A DNA stretch of 59,615 nucleotides from Clostridia bacterium (GTDB taxonomy: Bacteria > Bacillota > Clostridia > UMGS1840): contig JAGAKI010000071.1 in the NCBI GenBank assembly GCA_017625695.1, positions 1 to 59,615 of the forward strand, given 5' to 3'. Of the stretch, positions 8,340 through 16,910 are shown piece after piece. The notes beneath the pieces were generated by a model. That model was not told the DNA's origin and made no database searches. It saw only the letters and a list, made by a program, of their open reading frames with translations. The position numbers were made by a program, and so were the translations under genes. How positions within the stretch are numbered: position 1 is the stretch's first letter; the number at the start of each line of letters is the position of its first letter.

Positions 8340-9548
8340 ATGGGTATTATCGTGCAGAAATTCGGCGGAAGCTCTGTGGCAAACGCTGAAAAAATCTTTA
8401 ATGTGGCAGGTCGCATCCAGGATGCCTACGACGAGGGAAATTCCGTAGTGGTAGTCGTTTCCGCTCAGGGTGACACCACCGATGACTTAATTGAAAAAGC
8501 GGCAGAAATCAACGCAAAACCATCCAAAAGAGAAATGGATGTTCTTCTTTCTACCGGTGAGCAGATTACCATTGCACTCTTGGCAATGGCTTTGGAGAAA
8601 AACAAATATCCGGTTGTTTCTTTAACCGGATGGCAGACTCCCATCAAAACGAATATGGTTTATGGTGCGGCACGTATCGAAAAAGTGGAAACTACCCGTT
8701 TGACCAACGAGCTGGATAAAGGCAGAATTGTGATTGTGGCAGGCTTCCAGGGCGTGAACGCCGTGAATGATATCACCACCCTCGGCAGAGGCGGTTCCGA
8801 TACCACCGCAGTAGCATTGGCAGCAGCACTTCATGCAGATGTGTGTGAAATTTATACCGACGTAGACGGGGTTTATACCTGTGACCCCAGAATTGTACCG
8901 GATGCAAGAAAGTTAAAAGATATTTCCTACGACGAAATGCTGGAGCTGGCATCTTTGGGTGCCAATGTACTTCATAACCGTTCGGTGGAAATGGCAAAGA
9001 AATATCATGTTGATTTAGAAGTAAAATCCAGTTTCCAGAAAGTGGCTGGAACCAAAGTTAAGGAGGCAGGCAGCGTGGAAAAATTATTAGTTAGAGGCGT
9101 AGCAAGAGATAATGATGTAGCAAGAATTGCAGTAGTAGGGATTGATGATACTCCCGGTAAAGCGTATAGAATGTTTGCATTACTGGCAAAGAAAAACATC
9201 AACGTAGACGTTATTTTGCAGTCTATCGGAAGAGGTAACACCAAGGATATTTCCTTTACTGTATCCAGAAGCCAGATGGAAGAAGCTGTGAAAGTATTAA
9301 ATGAAAATCTGGAAGATATTGGTGCAAAAGAAGTTACTCATGATGAGAAAATCTCCAAGGTTTCCATCGTTGGTTCCGGTATGCTTTCCAATCCCGGTGT
9401 TGCTGCAAGAATGTTTGAAGCATTGTATGATGCAAACATCAATATCCGTATGATTTCTACTTCTGAAATTAAAGTTTCTGTACTGATTGATGAAGATATG
9501 GCAGAAAAAGCAGTTCAGGCAATTCATAATAAATTCTTTAAAGATTAA
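8340..9548 (+). CDS. lysC: aspartate kinase (monofunctional, with ACT domains)
   Basis: The product is 402 aa and catalyses the first step of lysine, threonine and methionine synthesis. The kinase domain starts IIVQKFGGSSVANAEKI and includes the nucleotide loop TLGRGGSDTTAVALAAAL (about 143-160) and EIYTDVDGVYTCDPR. Two ACT domains follow residue 260 or so (DTPGKAYRMFALLAKKNINVD and MISTSEIKVSVLI), giving feedback control. At residue 246 an in-frame GTG has a strong ribosome binding site of its own, as in Bacillus lysC (listed separately). It is the last gene of the operon; a strong terminator follows at 9608. Confidence 0.96.
   Translation: MGIIVQKFGGSSVANAEKIFNVAGRIQDAYDEGNSVVVVVSAQGDTTDDLIEKAAEINAKPSKREMDVLLSTGEQITIALLAMALEKNKYPVVSLTGWQTPIKTNMVYGAARIEKVETTRLTNELDKGRIVIVAGFQGVNAVNDITTLGRGGSDTTAVALAAALHADVCEIYTDVDGVYTCDPRIVPDARKLKDISYDEMLELASLGANVLHNRSVEMAKKYHVDLEVKSSFQKVAGTKVKEAGSVEKLLVRGVARDNDVARIAVVGIDDTPGKAYRMFALLAKKNINVDVILQSIGRGNTKDISFTVSRSQMEEAVKVLNENLEDIGAKEVTHDEKISKVSIVGSGMLSNPGVAARMFEALYDANINIRMISTSEIKVSVLIDEDMAEKAVQAIHNKFFKD
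9075..9548 (+). CDS. putative internal start: aspartokinase regulatory (beta) chain
   Basis: Within lysC, AAGGAGG (9060-9066) is followed after 8 bases by GTG 9075, in frame with the full gene (codon 246). Translation from here gives 157 aa comprising only the two ACT domains. In Bacillus subtilis and related organisms the same arrangement yields separate alpha and beta aspartokinase subunits from one gene. The Shine-Dalgarno match is as strong as any in the window, so internal initiation is likely here, though not shown experimentally. Confidence 0.6.
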   Translation: MEKLLVRGVARDNDVARIAVVGIDDTPGKAYRMFALLAKKNINVDVILQSIGRGNTKDISFTVSRSQMEEAVKVLNENLEDIGAKEVTHDEKISKVSIVGSGMLSNPGVAARMFEALYDANINIRMISTSEIKVSVLIDEDMAEKAVQAIHNKFFKD

Positions 9549-9607
9549 GAGGAAATATCCGATTTCAATTTCGTATCGGACCGATCATAATCTGTAATCG
9601 AAAAGAT

Positions 9608-9648
9608 ATCCTCCTATGGTGTTATCAGAGTACCGTAGGAGGATTTTT
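9608..9648 (+). terminator. rho-independent terminator after lysC
   Basis: The stem ATCCTCCTA...TAGGAGGAT with an additional GGT/ACC pairing above a mismatch and an 11-base loop is followed by TTTTT. Confidence 0.9.
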
Positions 9649-9656
9649 GATGCAAA

Positions 9657-9692
9657 AAATAAAGCAGATACCGATGCGTATCTGCTTTATTT
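9657..9692. terminator. bidirectional hairpin between convergent transcripts
   Basis: A perfect 15-bp stem (AAATAAAGCAGATAC with its complement, loop 9672-9677) has A-rich and T-rich sides. It could stop leftward transcripts leaving tRNA-Lys and the structured element, as well as residual lysC read-through. Confidence 0.65.
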
Positions 9693-9724
9693 ATGGCTTT
9701 CACGTTCATAATAGATGCAAGATA

Positions 9725-9899
9725 TTTTAGCTAAATTTTGCAACAAGTTGCAAAGCGAAATTATTGCTCCGCAACAGCTAAATAACTCCTTTGGAGTAGC
9801 TAAATTAAATTCGCTTTTAGCGTGCGAAGCACATTTAGCTGCCATAGGCTATTTAGCTGAACTTGTTCAATTTAGCTCGCGTCAGCGAATTTAGCTAAA
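9725..9899 (-). repeat. GCTAAAT multi-hairpin element, copy 1
   Basis: Read on the minus strand this begins TTTAGCTAAATTCGC and ends ATTTAGCTAAA. It contains short hairpins with arms TCGC/GCGA, TGAAC/GTTCA, GCC/GGC, GTGC/GCAC, ACTCC/GGAGT and TTGCAAC/GTTGCAA. Hairpins in the first half are separated by AGCTAAAT and in the second half by ATTTAGCT. A junction GCGAATTTAATTTAGCT pairs back to the start. It begins directly after the T-tract of the tRNA-Lys terminator on the same strand. It encodes no protein. Two more full copies lie at 41198 and 57538. Confidence 0.9.
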
Positions 9900-9936
9900 A
9901 AAAGACAGATTTCTTTGTCGAAATCTGTCTTTTTTT
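9897..9936 (-). terminator. terminator of tRNA-Lys
   Basis: On the minus strand AGACAGATTT pairs with AAATCTGTCT and is followed by a run of seven T. It lies immediately 3' of the encoded CCA of the tRNA gene. Confidence 0.85.
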
Positions 9937-9937
9937 C

Positions 9938-10013
9938 TGGTGCACCTTCAGGGACTCGAACCCGGGACCCACTGATTAAGAGTCAGTTGCTCTACCAACT
10001 GAGCTAAAGGTGC
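9938..10013 (-). tRNA. tRNA-Lys (anticodon CTT)
   Basis: 76 bases including an encoded CCA. The acceptor stem GCACCTT/AAGGTGC, D arm GCTCAGTTGGTAGAGC, anticodon stem ACTGA/TCAGT with loop CTCTTAA, and T arm GGGTTCGAGTCCC-type sequence form a complete cloverleaf. The anticodon CTT reads the lysine codon AAG. It has its own promoter and terminator. Confidence 0.96.
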
Positions 10014-10027
10014 ATACAACATCGAAT

Positions 10028-10056
10028 ATAATATCACAATTTTTTAGAAATGTCAA
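10028..10056 (-). promoter_or_regulatory. promoter of tRNA-Lys
   Basis: On the minus strand TTGACA, a 17-base spacer and TATTAT end 15 bases before the tRNA 5' end, the expected position for a stable-RNA promoter. Confidence 0.85.
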
Positions 10057-10089
10057 GTGCTTTTTTGGGAAAATATTTCAGTTTTACAG

Positions 10090-10119
10090 AAAAACCTCTC
10101 CCGATGAGGAAAGGTTTTT
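10090..10119 (-). terminator. terminator of ymdB
   Basis: On the minus strand AAAAACCT pairs with AGGTTTTT, with further pairing inside, and ends in TTTTT. It lies just after the ymdB stop at 10127. Confidence 0.8.
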
Positions 10120-10126
10120 GGTTTGT

Positions 10127-10909
10127 TTATTCAACGACTTTGATTCGTTCTACACTATGGCATTTACCTGTGGTTTCGTCCACATAAAAGATGGCACCCA
10201 TCATAGCGGGATTGGTATCTGCCCAGTCAAAGCGGGAACGCCTATGATACACAATTCGTCCGATGGAAATTTCTTTTTTTAAGCCAAGCACCGAGTCTGT
10301 GGCACCCGTCATTCCGATATCGGTGATGAAACCGGTACCATTTGGAAGTATCTGTTCATCAGCGGTAGGGGTATGGGTGTGTGTGCCAAACACGGCGGAT
10401 ACACGTCCGTCCACATAGTAGCCAAAGGCTTTTTTCTCACTGGTGGCTTCTGCGTGAAAATCTGCAATAATGATATCGGTTTTATCCTTCAGATAATCCA
10501 AGACTTTATCCATTGCCAAAAAGGGGCAGTTGACAGGGGAGAGATAAATTCTGCCCACTAAGTTTACTACGCTGATGCGATATCCTTTGGCATCCAGAAT
10601 AGTGTACCCCTCTCCTTCCAACGAACCGTCATAATTTAACGGACGTATGATACGGTTGGGGTAGCGGTCGAAAGCTTTTTCTACGTCTTTTTTATTGAAA
10701 GCATGATTTCCTAATGTGATACAGTCTGCTCCTGCAGTTAAGAGGTCTTCGGTAATGTTTAAGCTGATGCCGCTGCCGGGAAGAGCATTTTCTCCGTTGA
10801 CTATGGTGAAATCAATTTCGTTTTCTTTGATGAAGGTAGGCAGTTTTTTGACTAAAAAATTGACACCGCAATCTCCTACAACGTCACCGATAGCTAAAAT
10901 TTTCAACAT
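10127..10909 (-). CDS. ymdB: YmdB-family metallophosphoesterase
   Basis: The product is 260 aa, the usual size for the TIGR00282/YmdB family. Dinuclear metal-site motifs are visible: AIGDVVG (Asp8), VNGENA near residue 38, LGNHAFN near 66, FHAEAT near 150 and FGTHTHTPTAD near 174. YmdB of Bacillus subtilis is a 2',3'-cyclic-nucleotide phosphodiesterase that affects biofilm and sporulation gene expression; its cellular substrate is debated. In many Firmicutes it lies beside rny, which is not seen here; instead the Na/Pi cotransporter gene lies upstream with a gap of about 50 bases, so the two probably form one transcript. Confidence 0.93.
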   Translation of the reverse strand: MLKILAIGDVVGDCGVNFLVKKLPTFIKENEIDFTIVNGENALPGSGISLNITEDLLTAGADCITLGNHAFNKKDVEKAFDRYPNRIIRPLNYDGSLEGEGYTILDAKGYRISVVNLVGRIYLSPVNCPFLAMDKVLDYLKDKTDIIIADFHAEATSEKKAFGYYVDGRVSAVFGTHTHTPTADEQILPNGTGFITDIGMTGATDSVLGLKKEISIGRIVYHRRSRFDWADTNPAMMGAIFYVDETTGKCHSVERIKVVE

Positions 10910-10957
10910 AAATTTGATACCTTTCTATCTCTCGCAATGAGAGGAATTGGCTAAAAA

Positions 10958-12763
10958 TTATTCTTCTGTTTTCATTAAAGGGGTATAATATTTTGCCATA
11001 AAATCGTTGTAAATTCTGGAGTATTCCTGAGTCCGGCGGATGCTTTCCACTTCCAGATATTCGTGGGAGTTAAACAGTTTTTCTTCTGAATGAATCTGAA
11101 TGATGGCTACGCCAACATTGGAACAATGGTCTGCTACACGCTCTAAGTTGTTGACAACTTCCAGATATGCGATACCGGATTCTGCGGTGCATTTTTTCTT
11201 TGCAAGGCGTCCCATATGTTTTCTGCGGAAGGTGGATTTGAATAAGTCGATCACCTGTTCTTTGGGTTCAATCTGAGAAGCAACAGCCAGGTCATTGGTT
11301 TGAATGGCTTCTAATGTGGTGTCCAGTAAGTCATAGATCGCTAAGAACATATTGTGCAGTTCACGGATACCGCTTTTGGAAAGTTTCTGGTTATCTTCTA
11401 TCATCATTTTAGCGATATCACTCATATTGCTTGCATGGTCGGAAATACGTTCAATATCAGAAACCATACTGATGTATCCCATAGTTTGCCTGTTTTCGGT
11501 TTCAGACAAAGGTTTATCGGTAATTTTACCAAGGTAAGAAGATAATTCGCTTTCCATGGTATCCACATTTCTTTCAATTAACTTGATTTCACTCATAGCA
11601 TCTGCGTTTTTTTCTAATACGGCAGCTTCGGAGAGCAAAATGTTCTTTTTCGCCAGTTTCAGCATGGAGATGACTACGTTTTTACTCTGCCCGATTGCAA
11701 TAGCAGGAGAATGGAGAAAACGGTCATCCAGCAGACGGGAAGTTTTGCGTGCATCGGATTTTTCCTCTTTGGAAGAACCACCGATCAGTTTTACCAAAAG
11801 ACCGGCAAAGGGGAACAGAATGACGGTGGTGGTTACGTTAAAAATAGTATGGAAGTCTGCGATGGAGCCTGAGTTTACGCTTGCATTCATCAGATTGTTC
11901 CAACCGGGAACTACGTAAGGACATACAAAGAATAAGGCGATGCAGAATAAAACGGTACCGAGGATATTAAAGGTTAAGTGCAATACGCTTGCTTTTTTTG
12001 CGGTTTTTGTTGCACCCATAGAGGATAAAAGTGCGGTGATACAGGTCCCAATGTTCTGTCCTAAAATAATGGGAATTGTTCCTCCTAAGGTGATGGCACC
12101 GGTAGAAGCAACCGCTTGCAGAATTCCGACGGATGCAGAGGAAGACTGAATCATTGCAGTTACCACAGCACCGATTAAAATACCTAACAGCGGCATATTG
12201 GCACAGAACGCAAAAAGAGTTTCAAACACAGATTTATCAATGCTGTTTAGGCCATCGGACATGAACATCATGCCGGCAAAAATCAGGGAAAGCCCAATGA
12301 ATATTCCGCCGGATTCTTTTTTTGTCTGGCTTTTTGACAGGAAAATCAGCAACATACCAATGATAATTAATACAAACATCAGATTGTCGGGTTTGAAGAA
12401 GGAAAGAAAGAAGTTATCCGAAGATACATCGTTCAGTCTTAAGATATGTGCCGTAATGGTGGTTCCGATATTGGCACCCATAATGATTCCGGCTGCCTGT
12501 TTTAAGGTCATAATGCCTGCAGATACAAAGCCAACTACCATAACCGTGGTTGCGGAAGAGGACTGAATCACAGCAGTTACCAAGGCACCAACCAATACTC
12601 CTTTCAAGAGGTTTCCGGTCAGAGATTCAATGATTCTCTGCATTTTCATCCCTGCGGTTTTTTCTAAGCTGTCACCCATCAGATTCATTCCGAATAAGAA
12701 CAGGCACAAACCGCCGATTACCTGAATGGCAATGGTTACAAATAATCCAAATGTGTTGCCCAT
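10958..12763 (-). CDS. Na+/phosphate cotransporter with C-terminal PhoU domain
   Basis: The product is 601 aa. The N-terminal 310 or so residues hold about eight membrane helices with the two inverted QSSSA repeats typical of NptA/SLC34-type transporters (VIQSSSATTVMVVGF near 65 and MIQSSSASVGILQAV near 205). The C-terminal 230 or so residues are helical and resemble a PhoU domain (ERISDHASNMSDIA and ERVADHCSNVGVA), as in YjbB-like proteins. It should bring phosphate, or a related anion, into the cell with sodium, with the PhoU-like part controlling activity. The ATG has a weak ribosome binding site. A good promoter lies 135 bases upstream. Confidence 0.93.
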   Translation of the reverse strand: MGNTFGLFVTIAIQVIGGLCLFLFGMNLMGDSLEKTAGMKMQRIIESLTGNLLKGVLVGALVTAVIQSSSATTVMVVGFVSAGIMTLKQAAGIIMGANIGTTITAHILRLNDVSSDNFFLSFFKPDNLMFVLIIIGMLLIFLSKSQTKKESGGIFIGLSLIFAGMMFMSDGLNSIDKSVFETLFAFCANMPLLGILIGAVVTAMIQSSSASVGILQAVASTGAITLGGTIPIILGQNIGTCITALLSSMGATKTAKKASVLHLTFNILGTVLFCIALFFVCPYVVPGWNNLMNASVNSGSIADFHTIFNVTTTVILFPFAGLLVKLIGGSSKEEKSDARKTSRLLDDRFLHSPAIAIGQSKNVVISMLKLAKKNILLSEAAVLEKNADAMSEIKLIERNVDTMESELSSYLGKITDKPLSETENRQTMGYISMVSDIERISDHASNMSDIAKMMIEDNQKLSKSGIRELHNMFLAIYDLLDTTLEAIQTNDLAVASQIEPKEQVIDLFKSTFRRKHMGRLAKKKCTAESGIAYLEVVNNLERVADHCSNVGVAIIQIHSEEKLFNSHEYLEVESIRRTQEYSRIYNDFMAKYYTPLMKTEE

Positions 12764-13142
12764 AATATTTGCTTTCGATTGGTTTTCCGTTTTTTTGGAA
12801 AAGCAATCTTCCTTTCTTTAGGATTTTGGTATGTAAACATATTTTTTTCGATAGAATGAAGTGGAGGGGAAATTGCACGCCAATCTTCTCCAACTACAGT
12901 ATATCATAATATATCATAAATTTCAAATTTTTTTCCTTAAAAAATGAAATTTCGTAAAAAATCATAAAAAGTTTGCGATCTCTTCGACAAAATCTATTGC
13001 TTTTTGCTTCGCTCAGACAAAAAAATTAAAAATAATTGCAAATATTTCACAAAAACTATTTATTTTTTTTATAAACTATGATATAATAACTTGATAATAT
13101 GTGTTTTTTACATGAAAAGGTATCAAATTTGAGGTGAAGCAC
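12764..13142. other. divergent intergenic region between the Na/Pi transporter and uppS
   Basis: About 370 very AT-rich bases without a convincing gene. The minus-strand promoter at 12898-12926 serves the transporter. On the plus strand TATAAT at 13081-13086 lies about 50 bases before uppS, but no good -35 stands 17 bases before it. On the minus strand AAAGGAAG followed by TTG opens a short frame overlapping the transporter start; this could be a leader peptide but is weakly supported. Confidence 0.45.
12898..12926 (-). promoter_or_regulatory. promoter of the Na/Pi cotransporter - ymdB unit
   Basis: On the minus strand TTGAAA, a 17-base spacer and TATACT, giving a leader of about 125 bases. 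Confidence 0.7.
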
Positions 13143-13895
13143 TTGTTTTTATGGAAAAAGACAAAGAAAAATCAAATCAGATTAGACCCCAATAATATTC
13201 CATGTCATATCGCCATTATTATGGATGGCAACGGAAGATGGGCAAAAAAACGTGGTCTTCCCCGTACAGCCGGTCATGGTGCAGGTGCAGATACCTTGGT
13301 GAAGATTGCCCGTCACGCCTATGATTTAGGCGTTAAGTGTCTGACAGTTTACGCATTTTCTACCGAAAACTGGAAACGTCCTCAAGAGGAAGTTTCCAAT
13401 CTGATGAATTTGTGTATGAAACGGTTGCCTCAGATTGTGGATTTGATGGAGCACCGCAAGGTGGCAGTTCGTTTTTTGGGAGACCGTTCCCGCTTGCCGG
13501 CTCCTTTGGTCAAAATGATGGAAGATGAGGAAGCACGTACTGCAGAATATTCAAAAACCGGGTGCTTTTTGAATATTGCATTAAACTATGGAGGCAGAGA
13601 CGAATTAATCTTTGCAGTTAGGGAAATTGCGAAAAAGGTACAACAAAACGAGATCTCTTTGGAAGCTGTCAACGAAGAGCTGATTTCCGCACATTTATAT
13701 ACAGCACATTGTCCGGATCCCGACCTGGTGCTTCGTCCGTCGGGAGAAATCAGAATCTCCAATTTTCTGTTATGGCAATCGGCTTACAGCGAATTCTATT
13801 ATGACAATATTTTATGGCCCGATTTTTCTGAAAAGGATTTGGAACGGGCGATTCTTACATACCAGGGAAGAAACCGTCGCTTTGGCGGAGTATAG
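13143..13895 (+). CDS. uppS: undecaprenyl diphosphate synthase
   Basis: The product is about 250 aa from TTG 13143, chosen because GAGGTG (13131-13136) sits six bases upstream; GTG 13134 would overlap that signal. It condenses isopentenyl diphosphate units to the C55 lipid carrier for cell-wall synthesis. Family motifs: HIAIIMDGNGRWAKKRG with the catalytic Asp, TVYAFSTENWKRP, LNYGGRDEL near the middle and RPSGEIRISNFLLWQ near the end. It heads the uppS-cdsA-dxr-rseP-ispG run. Confidence 0.95.
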   Translation: MFLWKKTKKNQIRLDPNNIPCHIAIIMDGNGRWAKKRGLPRTAGHGAGADTLVKIARHAYDLGVKCLTVYAFSTENWKRPQEEVSNLMNLCMKRLPQIVDLMEHRKVAVRFLGDRSRLPAPLVKMMEDEEARTAEYSKTGCFLNIALNYGGRDELIFAVREIAKKVQQNEISLEAVNEELISAHLYTAHCPDPDLVLRPSGEIRISNFLLWQSAYSEFYYDNILWPDFSEKDLERAILTYQGRNRRFGGV

Positions 13896-13913
13896 AAAAA
13901 GGCAGGTGTTTTT

Positions 13914-14729
13914 ATGCTGGCAAGAGTGATAAGCGGAGTGATTGCCGCTGCCGTTTTAATTGTTGTTTTATGTTGTGATGTCTGGGTTATTGGTATCTGT
14001 GCTGCGGTGCTTTCGGTGTGGTGTTTGCTGGAAGCCTTCGGGGTATTTTCTTATCATAAGAACCCCGCCTTTCTTTTCGTTGGGCTGGTTGCCTGTGCTG
14101 CATCGCCTTTTCTCAGCCGTTGGGATTTTTCTCAGATGACGGGACTTTTGTTTTTGAGTCTGATTGTTCTTGCCGGAGTGATGGTTGCTGTTCCCCAAAA
14201 AGTGAATGTGACCGATGTGGCAAGGGTGATGTTTTTGTCGCTGATGATTCCTGTTTCTTTAAATTTGTTGGTTCAGATTCGTAGTGTTTTTGAATTTGGA
14301 ATTTTTTATATCTGGCTGCCATTTATTGGTGCATTTATGTCAGATATCGGTGCCTTTTTTGTGGGCAGATCTGTTGGTGGACCTAAGTTATGCGAAGCAC
14401 TCAGTCCCAAGAAAACCATTTCCGGCAGTATTGGCGGTTTGATTGGTTCTGTGGTCGGATTTTTCCTGTATTCTCTGGTTCTAAAATTCGGTTTTCAGAT
14501 TTCGGTTTCCCCCATTTGGTTTTACGGACTTGCCCTGTTATGTTCCGTGACAGGTCAGTTGGGAGATTTAACGATGTCTGCATTAAAACGGCAGGCAAAT
14601 GTGAAAGATTTCGGGAATGTAATGCCCGGTCACGGTGGAATGCTGGATCGTTTAGACAGTGTGATATTTGCCGGACCAATGGTATATATTTTTATTGTAA
14701 CCTTTGGACTTCAGATTATGAGGTATTAA
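13914..14729 (+). CDS. cdsA: phosphatidate cytidylyltransferase
   Basis: The product is 271 aa. It makes CDP-diacylglycerol from phosphatidate and CTP in the membrane. About seven to eight hydrophobic segments are present. The signature is clear in the C-terminal third: SDIGAFFVGRSVG near 140, then SALKRQANVKDFGNVMPGHG and GGMLDRLDS near 225-248, including the metal-binding Asp residues. It follows uppS by 18 bases with a moderate ribosome binding site (AGGTG). The next gene starts 4 bases after the stop. Confidence 0.95.
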   Translation: MLARVISGVIAAAVLIVVLCCDVWVIGICAAVLSVWCLLEAFGVFSYHKNPAFLFVGLVACAASPFLSRWDFSQMTGLLFLSLIVLAGVMVAVPQKVNVTDVARVMFLSLMIPVSLNLLVQIRSVFEFGIFYIWLPFIGAFMSDIGAFFVGRSVGGPKLCEALSPKKTISGSIGGLIGSVVGFFLYSLVLKFGFQISVSPIWFYGLALLCSVTGQLGDLTMSALKRQANVKDFGNVMPGHGGMLDRLDSVIFAGPMVYIFIVTFGLQIMRY

Positions 14730-14733
14730 CATC

Positions 14734-15906
14734 ATGCAAACAAAATCCGTTTATATTGCCGGTTCTACCGGTTCTATCGGCACCCAGGCATTGGCAGTTT
14801 GCAAAAAACACGGAATTCGTGTAGTGGGACTGTCTTGCGGGAAGAATTATCGGCTCCTTTGCGAACAGGCAAAAGAATTTGATGTAAAAGTTCTTCATAT
14901 TGGTGACGAGCGTGCCGTGGAAGAAGTAAAACAACTGTTTCCCGGCTGCGAAGTTGCCACGGGAGAAGAAGCACTTTGCCGTCAGATTCAAGAAAGCGAT
15001 GCTGATACACTTTTGGATGCCATTGTGGGCAGCGCAGGGTTAAAGCCTGCAGTTGCCGGAATTGTTTCTAAAAAGAAGCTGGCACTTGCCAATAAAGAGA
15101 CCATCGTATGTGCCGGTCAGTTGATTATGGATTTAGCCAAAGAAAACGGGGTTACCATTTTTCCGGTGGATTCCGAACATTCGGCAATTTTTCAGTGTTT
15201 ACTGGGCAATCATGATCGTGAAGTGAAGCGGATTTTATTAACTGCTTCCGGCGGTCCGTTTTTTGGAAGAGAAACCTTAGACAATATCCGTCCCGAAGAT
15301 GCCTTAAAGCATCCAAACTGGGATATGGGAAATAAAATTACCATTGATTCCGCTACTCTGATGAATAAAGGACTGGAAGTGATTGAAGCCTATCACCTGT
15401 TCGGTCATAAGCCGATTCAAGTGCTGGTGCACAGAGAAAGCATTATTCATTCTATGGTTGAGTATGTGGATAACGCCATTATGGCACAGCTTGGTACGCC
15501 GGATATGACAATTCCCATTCAGCTTTCTATGACCTATCCTAACCGAATGGAAAGCGATGCAGGAGAAGTGGATTTTGTAAAGCTTGGAACGCTCAGCTTT
15601 TACGAGCCGGATGCAAAGAAATTCCGTTGTCTGCAACTGGCTTATGATGCACTCTCAATTGGTGGTACCATGCCCTGTGTATTAAACGGTGCCAACGAAA
15701 TTGCTGTGGATGCATTTTTACAAGGGAACATCGGCTTTCCCGATATTCCCAAACTGATTGAACAAACCATGCAGGCTCATACGGCGATTTCAGACTATAC
15801 CTTAGAAGATGTATTTTCCGTGGACCTTTGGGCAAAAAACTATGCAAGAGCGTTAGTAACCGGGTTTGGTAAATCTTGCAATCAATCAATGGAGGAACTG
15901 AAATGA
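14734..15906 (+). CDS. dxr: 1-deoxy-D-xylulose 5-phosphate reductoisomerase
   Basis: The product is 390 aa. It converts DXP to MEP with NADPH, the first committed step of the MEP isoprenoid route. Motifs: NADPH loop AGSTGSIGTQALAV at the start, ALANKETIVCAG near 110, the metal-binding VDSEHSAIFQCL near 147 (Asp, Glu), TASGGPFFG and HPNWDMGNKITIDSATLMNKGLE (here quoted in two parts, near 190-215). The C-terminal helical domain is intact. It shares a 4-base ATGA overlap with rseP. Together with ispG downstream and uppS upstream it links isoprenoid precursor supply to the wall carrier lipid. Confidence 0.96.
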   Translation: MQTKSVYIAGSTGSIGTQALAVCKKHGIRVVGLSCGKNYRLLCEQAKEFDVKVLHIGDERAVEEVKQLFPGCEVATGEEALCRQIQESDADTLLDAIVGSAGLKPAVAGIVSKKKLALANKETIVCAGQLIMDLAKENGVTIFPVDSEHSAIFQCLLGNHDREVKRILLTASGGPFFGRETLDNIRPEDALKHPNWDMGNKITIDSATLMNKGLEVIEAYHLFGHKPIQVLVHRESIIHSMVEYVDNAIMAQLGTPDMTIPIQLSMTYPNRMESDAGEVDFVKLGTLSFYEPDAKKFRCLQLAYDALSIGGTMPCVLNGANEIAVDAFLQGNIGFPDIPKLIEQTMQAHTAISDYTLEDVFSVDLWAKNYARALVTGFGKSCNQSMEELK

Positions 15907-16910
15907 CCGCAATTTTAACAGCTGTTTGTGTGATATTGATTTTTGGATTGATTATTTTGATTCACGAGTTGGGTCATTTTGTTACTGCAAAGCTGTTTGG
16001 TGTAACGGTACATGAATTTGCCATTGGGATGGGACCGAAGTTGTTTGGAAAACAGTTGGGCGAAACCTTTTATTCTGTCCGTTTGATTCCTATGGGCGGT
16101 TACGTGAAAATGGAAGGAGAAGATGAGGACTCCGAAAGTGAAGGAGCCTTTTCCAAAAAGAAACCGTGGCAACGGTTTATCATTCTGTTTGCCGGTGCTT
16201 TTATGAACCTTTTGTTGGGTCTTTCTCTGTTAGTGATATTAAATTCTGTTAATCCTGAATTTTCGGTTATTCCGACGATGCAGATAGAAAGTACTATGCC
16301 GGGCATGGGAGCAGAGCAAGCAGGAATTCTACCTGGTGATAAATTGCTTGAAATTGACGGAAGCCGTGTGTTTACCCAGTTGGATTTGAACCTGACTATG
16401 AGTGAAAAAGAAACCGTTTCGGTAACAGTTGCCCGTAATGGGGAAAAACTGGACTTTCAGGTTCCCCTGACAGAGGGTAAAATCGGCATTATCAGAAAGG
16501 TTGAAGATAAACATCTGTGGAATGTGCTGTCCTATTCTTATTTTGAGGCATTTTCCATTGTGAAACTGACCTATCAGTCATTCTTTGGAATGTTTACCGG
16601 TGCTGTATCGGTAGACCAGATGTCGGGTCCGGTCGGGATTGTTACTGAAATCGGCAATGCGGTTCAGCAAGGCTTTTTGGATGTTTTATTTCTGGCACTT
16701 CTTATCAGCTTAAACCTCGGTGTGGTGAATTTGTTGCCTCTTCCTGCACTGGATGGTGGTCGTATTGTGTTTGTCCTTTGGGAAATGATTACCCGCAAGA
16801 AACTAAAACCGGAACATGAGGGAATTGTTCATTTTATCGGCTTTATTCTTCTCATTGTATTTATGCTGTATATTACCAAAAACGATATTGCAAAACTGTT
16901 TATCAAGTAG
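15903..16910 (+). CDS. rseP: site-2 intramembrane zinc protease RseP/RasP
   Basis: The product is 335 aa from ATG 15903, which overlaps the dxr stop by four bases; GGAGG lies 9 bases upstream. The first helix carries the zinc motif ILIHELGHFVTAK (HExxH near residue 20). One PDZ domain follows (GAEQAGILPGDKLLEIDGSRV, given here as a span near 140-160). The last helices have NLLPLPALDGGRIVF near 280, with the LDG zinc-ligand motif. Such proteases cleave membrane-bound anti-sigma factors and leftover signal peptides. The length and single PDZ are typical for Clostridia. Confidence 0.95.
   Translation: MTAILTAVCVILIFGLIILIHELGHFVTAKLFGVTVHEFAIGMGPKLFGKQLGETFYSVRLIPMGGYVKMEGEDEDSESEGAFSKKKPWQRFIILFAGAFMNLLLGLSLLVILNSVNPEFSVIPTMQIESTMPGMGAEQAGILPGDKLLEIDGSRVFTQLDLNLTMSEKETVSVTVARNGEKLDFQVPLTEGKIGIIRKVEDKHLWNVLSYSYFEAFSIVKLTYQSFFGMFTGAVSVDQMSGPVGIVTEIGNAVQQGFLDVLFLALLISLNLGVVNLLPLPALDGGRIVFVLWEMITRKKLKPEHEGIVHFIGFILLIVFMLYITKNDIAKLFIK

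Noticed and set aside
12672-12893. 73-codon minus-strand frame at the Na/Pi transporter start
   Set aside because: It overlaps the transporter start in another frame and half of it is antisense-free leader; a leader peptide is possible but there is no further support.
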